DNA from: 2-12-FULL-60-19 sp041483675
GTDB taxonomy: Bacteria > Desulfobacterota > Binatia > UBA9968
Length of the DNA stretch: 64,000 bases
NCBI GenBank assembly: GCA_041483675.1
Contig: JBGPGE010000013.1
Span: forward strand, 1 to 64,000
Direction of reading: 5' to 3'
In this document: positions 17,683-24,826 of the stretch, piece by piece
How positions within the stretch are numbered: the first letter of the stretch is position 1
Layout: each line of letters opens with the position of its first letter
The notes under the pieces: generated by a model
What the model was told of the DNA's origin: nothing
The model's input: the letters and a program-made list of their open reading frames with translations, nothing else
Database searches by the model: none
Program-made: the position numbers and the translations under genes

Positions 17683-19983
17683 TTAGCCCTCGCCCTGATT
17701 AGCCGCTTCGCCGCCGGTCGGCCCTGCAACTCTCAACGCGCTCAGCTTGTTGTAGCAGCTATGCGCGGCGTCGATGAAAAGCTGCGCTTCCTGCAAGAGC
17801 CTGAGCGCGCCGTCCTGTTTCATTCCGTTCTGCCGCTGCAGCGCCTCTTTCGCCTTGAAGAGATAATCGGCGAATTTGCCGCCGGCATATTTGTCGTAAA
17901 ACAACTCGGTGTCGCAGAATCGCTGCCGGAACTCGGCTAGAACGATCTCTTCGTTGTTCGAGACCTCGTAGAGCTGCGTCTTGACCAGCGCCTGAGCGGC
18001 CTGAACCATCGCGGCGTAAGCCGTCGTCACCGCCTTTCGCAAATCGTCCGCGTCAAAATAAATTTGCGCCTCGAACAGCTCCCGCTCGCTCGCGGCCAGC
18101 GTGAACTGCGCCTGGGAAACCACCTCCCCGGCGCACTCCCCTATACCCATGTCGGTCAGCGTAAACTCGCGCGGATCGCCCCAATCGCGATAGAACGAGG
18201 CGTCGACGGCGTGGGCCGGCACCTGGGTGAGATCTTCGAGCATCGCCTTGGTCTCTTTCTTCCCGATCCGGCCGACGAAATCCTGAAAACTCTCGTTTTT
18301 ATTCCGCTCTTTGACGTAGCGGTCCGTCACCCGCAGCACCACTTCCGGGATCCGCTTGGAGGGCACCGCGCCGATGGCGAGCCCGTAGGCGCCCGCATTG
18401 TCGTTAAACTTGCCGCCCAGCATGACCTGAAAGTGCGGCACGGCATAGCCGTTGATGTTTCGGTTGATCCCGTAGAAGCCGATATCGGCGATGTGGTGCT
18501 GGCCGCAGGAATTAAAGCATCCGCTCACTTTGATCCGCAGATCCTTCACCGCTGCGTCGAGCTCGAAACTCTTCTCGCTCAACCGGCTGCGCAGCTCTTT
18601 CGCGAGCCCCCTGGAAGAAGCGATGCCCAATTTGCAGGTGTCGGTACCGGGGCAGGCCGTGACATCCACGATCGTCCCGGCGTTGGGCTCCCCAAGGCCG
18701 ATCTGCCGCAACGCTTCGTAAAGCGCGGGCAGGTCGCCTTCGCTCACCCAGCGAAGCACGATGTTCTGCTCGACCGTGGTGCGAATCGTGTCTTTGACAA
18801 AACGCCGGGCGATGTCGGCCAGACCGCGCAGTTGATCCGCCGTAATATCTCCCAGGGGCAGCGTGACCGTGGCGACCGCGTATCCGGGCTGTCGTTGACG
18901 GTACACGTTGGTCGCATGCCAGGCCTCGAACCCCTGCGGCCGGTCGCCGCCGTTTAAACTCGCCGGCGGTTTGAGCGGTGTCTCGCGGTACTGCCTCACC
19001 GTCGAGAGATAGTCACGCCAGCGCGGATCGGACTCCAACTTTTCCCGCTCTTCGAGGACGAGCTTGCGGAACTCGTCTATGCCAAGAGTCGCAATCAGGA
19101 ATTTGATTCGCGCGCGCGCCCGGTTGCGCTTCTCGCCCAGGCGGGCAAACACCCGAGAGATGGCCTGCGCCAAGGGCAGCAGTTCCTCTTCCGGAAGAAA
19201 GCTTTCGAAGAGCTGCGCTTTATACGGGACCGCGCCGAGGCCGCCCCCGACATAAAACTCAAAGCCGCGTCGTTCTTGCCCGTCCACCACGGCTGTTTTG
19301 GCGATGGCGCCCATGTCGTGCATGGTGGTTAAGCCGCACGGATGCTGCTTACATCCGGAGAAGGCTACTTTGAACTTGCGGCCGAAGTCCTGAGTATCGG
19401 GATGACCCAACAGGAAGTTGGAGCAAGCGATCGCATACGGCGTGACATCGAAGGTTTCGTCTCGGCACACTCCGGCCAGCGGGCAGGCCGTAACGTTACG
19501 GACGACGTTGCCGCACGCCTCTCTCGTCGTGATGCCGACTGCCCCCAAACGGCGCATCAGAGTGGGCGTATCGTCGATGTGGACGAAGTGGTACTGGATA
19601 TCCTGGCGGGTCGTGACGTGAGAGATCGCGTCGGAGTATTCCTCGGAAAGATCGGCCAACGTTTCCATCTGCTCCGGATTCAATCCGCCGAAGGGGATCT
19701 TGATGCGCAACATTCCCGGAGCGTCCCACACGGTTTCCGGACCTTTGGTGAGCGGGCCGGAAGGGAGCTTCAGCTTCTGAACTTTTTGCCCGTCATGTCT
19801 CTGCCCGTTATCATAACGCTGTCCGTAGACGCCGCGCCGCAAACGGGTCTCCGCGAAGACGCGCTCGTCGAGCTTACCCTGCTTACGGAGCTCAATCTGG
19901 GTTTCGAAGATGTCGATCTCGCGGGCGAGATCCGCAGCCATCCGCGACTTCAGTCTCTCTTTCCACTCAAGCGATTGAGCCAT
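17683..19983 (-). CDS. Assimilatory sulfite (nitrite/sulfite) reductase with C-terminal helical extension
   Basis: Six-electron reduction of sulfite to sulfide (or nitrite to ammonia) at a siroheme-[4Fe-4S] centre. The cluster Cys are 444 and 450 (TACPGTDTC) and 489 and 493 (SGCFNSC); matching motifs in the first half (TACPLAGVC, SGCKQHPC) reflect the internal repeat. Conserved Arg/Lys for anion binding are expected near TTRQD and TVEQN. The family ends near residue 600; residues about 620-750 add a helical block rich in Ala/Glu/Lys that looks like a HEPN-type helical domain. It heads the sulfate/siroheme unit, which favours sulfite as substrate. No flavoprotein partner is encoded nearby, so ferredoxin may be the donor. 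Confidence 0.92.
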   Translation of the reverse strand: MAQSLEWKERLKSRMAADLAREIDIFETQIELRKQGKLDERVFAETRLRRGVYGQRYDNGQRHDGQKVQKLKLPSGPLTKGPETVWDAPGMLRIKIPFGGLNPEQMETLADLSEEYSDAISHVTTRQDIQYHFVHIDDTPTLMRRLGAVGITTREACGNVVRNVTACPLAGVCRDETFDVTPYAIACSNFLLGHPDTQDFGRKFKVAFSGCKQHPCGLTTMHDMGAIAKTAVVDGQERRGFEFYVGGGLGAVPYKAQLFESFLPEEELLPLAQAISRVFARLGEKRNRARARIKFLIATLGIDEFRKLVLEEREKLESDPRWRDYLSTVRQYRETPLKPPASLNGGDRPQGFEAWHATNVYRQRQPGYAVATVTLPLGDITADQLRGLADIARRFVKDTIRTTVEQNIVLRWVSEGDLPALYEALRQIGLGEPNAGTIVDVTACPGTDTCKLGIASSRGLAKELRSRLSEKSFELDAAVKDLRIKVSGCFNSCGQHHIADIGFYGINRNINGYAVPHFQVMLGGKFNDNAGAYGLAIGAVPSKRIPEVVLRVTDRYVKERNKNESFQDFVGRIGKKETKAMLEDLTQVPAHAVDASFYRDWGDPREFTLTDMGIGECAGEVVSQAQFTLAASERELFEAQIYFDADDLRKAVTTAYAAMVQAAQALVKTQLYEVSNNEEIVLAEFRQRFCDTELFYDKYAGGKFADYLFKAKEALQRQNGMKQDGALRLLQEAQLFIDAAHSCYNKLSALRVAGPTGGEAANQGEG

Positions 19984-20112
19984 AGTCCGGTCTTCCCATT
20001 TTGTCGGCTGCCGGTAAAAGAATCATTTCCGATTTAAATTGTCGGTTATTGTGCCAAAAAAAACCCCAAACCACACCCCCATCAACTATCGCCACAGCTC
20101 TTCATTAATTGC

Positions 20113-20141
20113 TTTATATTATTTCCACGTTTAAAAGTCAA
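20113..20141 (-). promoter_or_regulatory. Promoter of the sulfate assimilation unit
   Basis: On the minus strand TTGACT (20141-20136) and TATAAA (20118-20113) are spaced by 17 bp in an AT-rich gap. Transcription would start near 20106, leaving a leader of about 120 nt before the sulfite reductase ATG at 19983. The leader contains a G- and T-rich stretch, but I see no clear known riboswitch fold. Confidence 0.6.
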
Positions 20142-20157
20142 CATTCTTTCTTCCGAC

Positions 20158-20643
20158 CTACAGTGGATGTTTTTGACCCGCAATACGCCCCTGGAGCTCC
20201 ATTAGGGCATCCAAAACAGCTTCCGGCCTGGGAGGGCAACCTGGAACGTAAACATCGACCGGTACGATCCGATCGATTCCCTGCACGGTCGCGTAGTTAT
20301 CGTAAAAGCCGCCGCTGGATGCGCAGGCCCCGAATGCCATCACCCATTTGGGATCCCCCATCTGCGCGTAAACCCGGCTCAGAACCGGCGCAAGCTTGTG
20401 GTTCACCGTCCCGATCACCATAAGAAGATCGGCCTGCCGCGGACTGAACCGGGGCAACAAAGCGCCGAAACGATCGATATCGTAGGGCGACATCGAGAGA
20501 GACATGTACTCCATGGCGCAGCACGCGGTGGCAAACGGATATGGAAAGATGGAATACTTGCGCGCCCAACCGACAGCTTTGTCAAGCCGAGTCAGTACCA
20601 CGCTGTCGGCAAGCAGACGATCTTCGCTTTGGTTTCCCGCCAT
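20158..20643 (-). CDS. nuoB: NADH-quinone oxidoreductase subunit B, stand-alone
   Basis: Complex I subunit carrying cluster N2. The 161-residue protein has the four cluster ligands: the tandem Cys in PFATACCAMEYMSL near residue 40, GACASSGGFYDNY near 105 and VPGCPPRPEAV near 136. A GTG at 20652 is an alternative start. Unusually, no nuoA, nuoC or nuoD flanks it: a promoter for the sulfite reductase unit follows its stop directly, and a divergent regulator precedes it. It may be a second copy serving an incomplete or dispersed complex I; sequence alone shows no damage. Confidence 0.92.
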   Translation of the reverse strand: MAGNQSEDRLLADSVVLTRLDKAVGWARKYSIFPYPFATACCAMEYMSLSMSPYDIDRFGALLPRFSPRQADLLMVIGTVNHKLAPVLSRVYAQMGDPKWVMAFGACASSGGFYDNYATVQGIDRIVPVDVYVPGCPPRPEAVLDALMELQGRIAGQKHPL

Positions 20644-20716
20644 ACGGACCACCCTACTCCACCATTTCTATAGGTCAGCAGCCGCAGAAAATCAATCGCT
20701 CCTTCTATCTCCGTGC

Positions 20717-20745
20717 TTGACAAGCGGAATGCGTCGTTCTAGCTT
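20717..20745 (+). promoter_or_regulatory. Possible promoter of the CheY-like gene
   Basis: TTGACA (20717-20722), 17 bp, TAGCTT (20740-20745), about 20 bp before the ATG at 20767. The -35 box is perfect but the -10 box matches only 3 of 6, so this is a tentative call. Confidence 0.4.
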
Positions 20746-20766
20746 ACTACCACCGGGGGAACTGAA

Positions 20767-21156
20767 ATGGACTCAAAGAGAATTCTAGTCGCCGAAGACA
20801 ACGAAGACACCCGCGAAATTCTCCTCTACCGGCTGAGAAGCATGGGCAGCTACGAGGTTCTGCTGGCCTCGAACGGCAAGGAGGCGCTGGAAATGGCGGA
20901 GCGCTTGCGTCCGGACCTGATCATCATGGATCTAAAAATGCCGGTGATGGACGGCTGGGATGCTACAAAGGAGCTTCGCAGAACGGAATGGGGAAAGGAC
21001 TTGCCGGTTATTGCCTTGACCGCCCAGGCGATGGAGCGCGACGAACAGAAAGCCCTCGATGCCGGTTGCAGCGACTACATCGCCAAACCGATTCTCGATT
21101 ACGCGATCCTCAGAAAAAAAATCGAAAAATTTATCGGCGACAACCGCCAACGCTAA
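20767..21156 (+). CDS. CheY-like response regulator, single receiver domain
   Basis: A 129-residue receiver domain with nothing attached. Key residues are intact: acidic pair in VAEDNED (residues 8-14), phospho-acceptor Asp in LIIMDLKMPVMDG (near residue 55), Thr in IALTAQA near 86 and Lys in YIAKPI near 108. It resembles the DivK type of stand-alone regulators that relay phosphate or signal to a partner. No kinase is adjacent; the large histidine kinase at 24827 lacks its own receiver and is a candidate partner, which is inference. Ribosome site GGGGGAA precedes the ATG. Confidence 0.93.
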   Translation: MDSKRILVAEDNEDTREILLYRLRSMGSYEVLLASNGKEALEMAERLRPDLIIMDLKMPVMDGWDATKELRRTEWGKDLPVIALTAQAMERDEQKALDAGCSDYIAKPILDYAILRKKIEKFIGDNRQR

Positions 21157-21185
21157 CCGAGCGGGGTTGACCCGTCGGCCCGCTG

Positions 21186-21386
21186 TCAGCGCTTGACTAC
21201 ATTGACCGCCTGTGGCCCTTTGTCGCCCTGGGTGATCTCGAATTCAACCGCCTGACCTTCGTTGAGCGTTTTAAACCCGTCGCCCTGAATCGCTGAGTAG
21301 TGCACGAAAACATCTCCTCCTCCCTCCTTCTCGATAAAACCGTATCCTTTCGAGTTGTTAAACCACTTTACCTTCCCGCTTGCCAT
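21186..21386 (-). CDS. Cold-shock protein (CspA family)
   Basis: A 66-residue nucleic-acid chaperone of the cold-shock domain family. Both RNA-binding motifs are present: KGYGFIEKE (RNP1) and DVFVHYSAI (RNP2), opening with GKVKWFNNSKGYGF. It acts by melting structure in mRNA. A strong ribosome site (GGGGAGGTC, 5 bp spacing) and a promoter at 21447-21474 precede it; the leader is about 50 nt, shorter than the long thermosensor leader of E. coli cspA. Converges with the regulator at 20767. Confidence 0.96.
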   Translation of the reverse strand: MASGKVKWFNNSKGYGFIEKEGGGDVFVHYSAIQGDGFKTLNEGQAVEFEITQGDKGPQAVNVVKR

Positions 21387-21446
21387 TCTTTTGACCTCCC
21401 CGCCCGCCTGCTGAACAAGCGGGCTGCTGGAACTTAGGGGTGCGAC

Positions 21447-21474
21447 ATTAGATAAAAAAGCAGGCCTTTGTCAA
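21447..21474 (-). promoter_or_regulatory. Promoter of the cold-shock gene
   Basis: Minus-strand TTGACA (21474-21469) and TCTAAT (21452-21447) with a 16-bp T-rich spacer, about 60 bp before the ATG at 21386. Confidence 0.55.
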
Positions 21475-21736
21475 GAAAAAAATCCCAAGCCCCTCCTATC
21501 GTTCTCACGCTTCCCGACTCCGCGTAATAAAATCGGAGCATTCCGTTAGAACTAAAAAGAACAAGCGATCCATCGCGTCAAAATTATGGCGCGCCATGCG
21601 AAGCGTTGCTCCTCCTGGTCTGATAGATATTTCAAACCGTCCGGCTGCCATATTTTTAGGCAACACCTAACCTATTCAAATTTCGTTGGATTTGTACCGC
21701 TATCCGACACTTGCAAACAGGCTTCAGGAATCTATA
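21475..21736. other. AT-rich intergenic stretch without a convincing gene
   Basis: The 440 bp between the cold-shock gene and the homoserine kinase gene are clearly lower in GC than the surroundings. Apart from the two divergent promoters I see no coding frame with normal codon use, no tRNA and no long inverted repeat. It may have regulatory function or be horizontally acquired filler. Confidence 0.5.
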
Positions 21737-21765
21737 TTGACATCTCGCTCGTTTTAAAATATATT
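21737..21765 (+). promoter_or_regulatory. Near-consensus promoter of the homoserine kinase gene
   Basis: TTGACA (21737-21742), 17 bp, TATATT (21760-21765): 6/6 and 5/6 matches with ideal spacing. Transcription would begin near 21772, about 55 nt before the ATG at 21827. Confidence 0.7.
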
Positions 21766-21826
21766 GCAGTCACAGTCCGCCAAACAAAGCTAAATACAAT
21801 CACGAGTATCCACGGCGCTGAACAGC

Positions 21827-22849
21827 ATGGCAATCTACACTCATCTCACCAAGAAGGATGTTGCCAGGACCGCTGAAGAATTCGGTCTGGGGGATCTGGT
21901 CTCTTTCACCGGCATGCGAAACGGCTCGGTGAATACCCATTATCTCGTGGAGACCAAGCGCGGGCGCTTTTTTCTGAAGATCGACGAGATCAAAAGCGAA
22001 GTTGAGGTCAAACAAGAGCTTGAGTTGCTTTTCTACCTTCGGAAACAAGGTTTTTCCTGCCTCCAACCCCTTCGCAGCAAGAAGGGGCGTTACTACCACG
22101 AGTTTCACGGCAAATATCTCTCGGTGAGCAAATACGTCGAAGGCGTCGAACTACCGGCGGAAAAACTGACTCCGACTCATCTCGAAATTGCCGGGCACAC
22201 CCTTGCAGACCTGCATCTTATCGGTAGAGGCTACAAGAAGGGCATCGACAATCGGTTCGGCTTCACAAAAATCGTGTCGATGTACCGGGACGTGCGAGCC
22301 CAGATCCCGTCCCACCTCAAGCATATCGTGCGGGTGCTGGATGACGAGGTGGTTTATCTCGAAAACTATCTGGACAACAATCTTCCCAAGGGCATCATTC
22401 ACGGGGATCTCTTTCCGGACAACGTCAAGTTCAAAGGCTCGCGACTGGTCGGGATTGTGGATTTCGAAGCGGCTTGTCGGGGGAAGCTGATTTACGACCT
22501 GGCGACCGCCGTGAACGCTTTTTGCTACTTGGGAGGGCGCTACCGGATCGAGCGGTTCGAGCCGCTTATTACGGGCTATGAGAGGCTGCGGCCGCTATCG
22601 CTGCCCGAGTGGGACTCTTTCCCCAACGAGCTGCGCTTCTCAGCGCTCAGATTCACCATCACGAGGATCAAGGACTTTTATCTCAGGAAAGTGGACGAAA
22701 GCCAGAGAACCTACAAGGATTTCAAGGAGTTCTTCGATCGCCTGTTGATTCTGCGCCGGGAAAAAGACGGCGGGATGGAAGAGATCCTCCTGGCGATGGC
22801 CACCGGCTACGACTATCGGAAGTACCAGAAGTCCAAGCCCTCCAAATAA
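21827..22849 (+). CDS. thrB: Homoserine kinase type II (aminoglycoside-phosphotransferase fold)
   Basis: Phosphorylates homoserine for threonine synthesis. The 340-residue protein is of the ThrB2 type with a protein-kinase-like fold: lysine in FFLKIDE near residue 49, catalytic IIHGDLFPDNVKF near 193 and metal site IVDFEAA near 210. The opening YTHLTKKDVA is typical of this family. Related choline kinases share the fold, so substrate is inferred from overall similarity. It is monocistronic behind a strong promoter; no other threonine gene is near. Confidence 0.85.
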   Translation: MAIYTHLTKKDVARTAEEFGLGDLVSFTGMRNGSVNTHYLVETKRGRFFLKIDEIKSEVEVKQELELLFYLRKQGFSCLQPLRSKKGRYYHEFHGKYLSVSKYVEGVELPAEKLTPTHLEIAGHTLADLHLIGRGYKKGIDNRFGFTKIVSMYRDVRAQIPSHLKHIVRVLDDEVVYLENYLDNNLPKGIIHGDLFPDNVKFKGSRLVGIVDFEAACRGKLIYDLATAVNAFCYLGGRYRIERFEPLITGYERLRPLSLPEWDSFPNELRFSALRFTITRIKDFYLRKVDESQRTYKDFKEFFDRLLILRREKDGGMEEILLAMATGYDYRKYQKSKPSK

Positions 22850-22865
22850 CGTTCGCGCAGCGTCG

Positions 22866-23276
22866 TCAGATTCGTCCTGCCGCGCGCCCTTTGAACGGCG
22901 CCCCCAGCCGCCGGATTTTCACCAGCGTATCTTGCCGGATGAGCCGAATCAGGCCGAAGAAGGTCAGCAAGGCCCCGAGTAAGAAGAAAAGCCTCCCGCC
23001 GGTAATAACCACATAATAAAAGTCCGTTTTGACCCGGGCGGCGTTATACTTCTCGCGGTCCTCGTTGATACGCCGCAACACTTCTTCATTCTTCTGGCGG
23101 TCGAGCTGTTGAAAGTTGCGGTAGCTCTCCTCAAGTCCCGTGTTCGCGGTATTGGACAACAAGCCTTGAAATTTCGCTATCTGGACCGTGCCGATGATCC
23201 AATTCCCCAAGCCCATCGAGAGAAATAGGAGGCCGGCCACCAGGAGGTTGCTCGAGTAGAGATCGCGAACCTTCAT
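22866..23276 (-). CDS. Small membrane protein with two helices, function unknown
   Basis: A 136-residue protein with an N-terminal membrane helix (residues 11-31, LLVAGLLFLSMGLGNWIIG), a charged periplasmic or cytoplasmic linker of about 55 residues rich in Arg, Glu and Gln that is probably helical (RQKNEEVLRRINEDREKY), and a second helix near residues 88-108. The C-terminus is strongly basic. No family recognised. It converges with homoserine kinase (17 bp between stops) and is divergent from the phosphatase gene. Confidence 0.75.
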   Translation of the reverse strand: MKVRDLYSSNLLVAGLLFLSMGLGNWIIGTVQIAKFQGLLSNTANTGLEESYRNFQQLDRQKNEEVLRRINEDREKYNAARVKTDFYYVVITGGRLFFLLGALLTFFGLIRLIRQDTLVKIRRLGAPFKGRAAGRI

Positions 23277-23375
23277 ACTTCGGCCCTAGAGTAACCGATC
23301 CCCGCCAAAAGTGCAATTTATCGCGACGCCCGATCCGGCTTGCAGTACGCTTTGCGACGGCTTACGATCGGCTCT

Positions 23376-24092
23376 ATGGCGAGCTTCGTAATCGGGGACA
23401 TCCACGGTTGCCGGGATGAACTCGCATCCCTCGTGGCGGCGCTGCCTCTTGAGCGAGCCGACCGGCTCATTTTTCTCGGAGACTATATCGATCGAGGGCA
23501 GGATTCCAAGGGAGTCGTTTCGTATCTGATCGAACTCCAGAGCCGCGCCGTCCAGGAAATCGTCTTCCTCAAGGGAAATCACGAGGACATGTTTCTCTCG
23601 TACCTGGGGCTCCCGGGACGCCATGGCGACATGTTCATTTACAACGGCGGCGGTCCGACCCTGGCGAGCTACGGTATTTCCCCGACCCGTCACTCCCCGC
23701 AAGAAGCCGTGGCTCTCGTGCCGCCAAGCCACCTGGAGTTTTTCCGGAGACTGAGGATGCACTACCTCGCGCCGCCCTTTTTCTGCGTCCATGCAGGCAT
23801 CAATCCCGACAAAACGCTGGAAGAGCAGGAAGAGGAGGAGCTGTTATGGATCCGCGACCAGTTCCTTCTTAGCCGGCACACGCTGCCCTACACAGTCCTG
23901 TTCGGCCACACGCCTCAGGAGGAGGTCATGTTCCACCTCCCCTACAAGATCGGCCTGGACACCGGCCTGGTTTACGGCAACAAGCTAAGCTGTCTGGAGC
24001 TGGAAGAGAAAATTTTGTTTCAAATCGACCGCGGGAAGAAACGGGTCGTACGCCGGTCGGTGGAGTCGTACTGGAAAACGATTTCGCGCTAA
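23376..24092 (+). CDS. Metallophosphoesterase, PP2A/ApaH-like serine/threonine phosphatase
   Basis: A 238-residue calcineurin-fold phosphatase. All metal motifs are present: FVIGDIHGC (residues 4-12), LGDYIDRGQDS near 33, LKGNHEDM near 62, and later His in FFCVHAGIN and VLFGHTP. This order, with GDIHG/GDYVDRG/GNHE, is that of bacterial protein phosphatases (PrpA/PrpE type) and diadenosine tetraphosphatases; which substrate applies cannot be told. The start at 23376 places the first strand right after Met; a TTG at 23340 is less likely. Confidence 0.88.
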   Translation: MASFVIGDIHGCRDELASLVAALPLERADRLIFLGDYIDRGQDSKGVVSYLIELQSRAVQEIVFLKGNHEDMFLSYLGLPGRHGDMFIYNGGGPTLASYGISPTRHSPQEAVALVPPSHLEFFRRLRMHYLAPPFFCVHAGINPDKTLEEQEEEELLWIRDQFLLSRHTLPYTVLFGHTPQEEVMFHLPYKIGLDTGLVYGNKLSCLELEEKILFQIDRGKKRVVRRSVESYWKTISR

Positions 24093-24158
24093 AATGCCTT
24101 GACGGTTCGACTCATGCCCCGTGCTGTGCATGGGTCAAGTTGTTCCTATGTCGCTCAC

Positions 24159-24203
24159 GGTTCGATCTTCCTCACCGTGACCCTGAGCAAGGTCGAATGG
24201 GTC
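24159..24203. repeat. Dispersed 45-bp repeat, copy A
   Basis: Starts GGTTCGATC and ends GTCGAATGGGTC. It matches, in reverse orientation, the repeats at 39690-39734 and 39756-39800 with few mismatches. A partial second unit follows at 24210-24255. The 246 bp between the phosphatase gene and tRNA-Met hold little else. Confidence 0.7.
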
Positions 24204-24252
24204 ACCGTCAGCCCTGAGCAAGCCCCGCCCTGTGGGCGGGGTGTCGAATGGG

Positions 24253-24280
24253 TTGACATTACGCCGCTTCACCTCATAAT
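24253..24280 (+). promoter_or_regulatory. Promoter of tRNA-Met
   Basis: TTGACA (24253-24258), 16 bp, CATAAT (24275-24280), about 59 bp before the tRNA. The -35 overlaps the edge of the dispersed repeat unit. Confidence 0.55.
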
Positions 24281-24338
24281 AGGACGTAATCCTTCTTCCC
24301 GCTGATATCCGGAGGTGGATCAACCTCCAACTTCTCAC

Positions 24339-24415
24339 GGCGGTGTAGCTCAGTTGGTCAGAGCACGCGGCTCATATCCGCGGAGTCGACGGTTCGAGTC
24401 CGTCCACCGCCACCA
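24339..24415 (+). tRNA. tRNA with anticodon CAT (elongator Met most likely)
   Basis: Acceptor GGCGGTG pairs with CACCGCC, discriminator A, encoded CCA. D-arm GCTCAGTTGGTCAGAGC, anticodon stem CGCGG/CCGCG with loop CTCATAT, T-arm GACGGTTCGAGTCCGTC. The first acceptor pair G-C excludes the initiator type. A CAT anticodon could also belong to tRNA-Ile2 with lysidine; the overall sequence resembles elongator Met more closely. Confidence 0.9.
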
Positions 24416-24591
24416 AATCCTCAATCGCTGTTGTTATCCCCTGCCCCCGCTCACTGTGACCATCCCCCCCGTGGGATCTTAACTGCTCGCCCGCACCGCC
24501 GGCCTGCCGATGGACGGCTACGTGTACGTTCCGGGGCGGTAAACTACCCTCTGACATAGTTACGTTGCTACTACATACCCCCTCCCGCTCC

Positions 24592-24619
24592 TTGACACTC
24601 ACCCGGCGAGGGGTAAACT
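24592..24619 (+). promoter_or_regulatory. Promoter in front of a candidate small RNA
   Basis: TTGACA (24592-24597), 16 bp, TAAACT (24614-24619). No open frame follows within the next 100 bp; a strong terminator does, at 24690-24729. Confidence 0.45.
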
Positions 24620-24625
24620 TCCTCT

Positions 24626-24730
24626 ATCAGTTTGACAAGCTGGGTTGATCCGCCAGGCTTCGGCGGACTTGCAACACGGACGATCATCGAAAAGCCTGTC
24701 TGGATTTATCCAGCCGGGCTTTTTTATTTT
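24626..24730 (+). ncRNA. Candidate small structured RNA of about 105 nt
   Basis: Between the promoter at 24592-24619 and the terminator at 24690-24729 there is no start codon with a usable frame. The segment contains a hairpin TCCGCC/GGCGGA (649-654 with 662-667 of the 24 kb block, loop AGGCTTC), a short single-stranded linker, and then the terminator hairpin. Promoter, internal hairpin and intrinsic terminator in 140 bp are the usual layout of a bacterial sRNA. It matches no family I can name. Confidence 0.4.
24690..24729 (+). terminator. Intrinsic terminator
   Basis: AAAAGCC and CTGGAT pair with ATCCAG and GGGCTTTTTT around a TT loop, with one small internal mismatch, followed by a T-run (24719-24725) and TATTTT. 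It would end either the candidate sRNA or read-through from tRNA-Met. Confidence 0.75.
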
Positions 24731-24826
24731 GAGGGAGTATTCAGCGCTTAGCGAACACTGACCCTTGCTCTCTCCTTCAAGGAGAGGGCTGGGTTAAGAA
24801 ACTCGATCCCAGCTCGAAGCCAAAAA

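Noticed and set aside
24372..24602. Small minus-strand gene over tRNA-Met
   Set aside because: Its C-terminus is just the antisense of the tRNA; no ribosome site or family.
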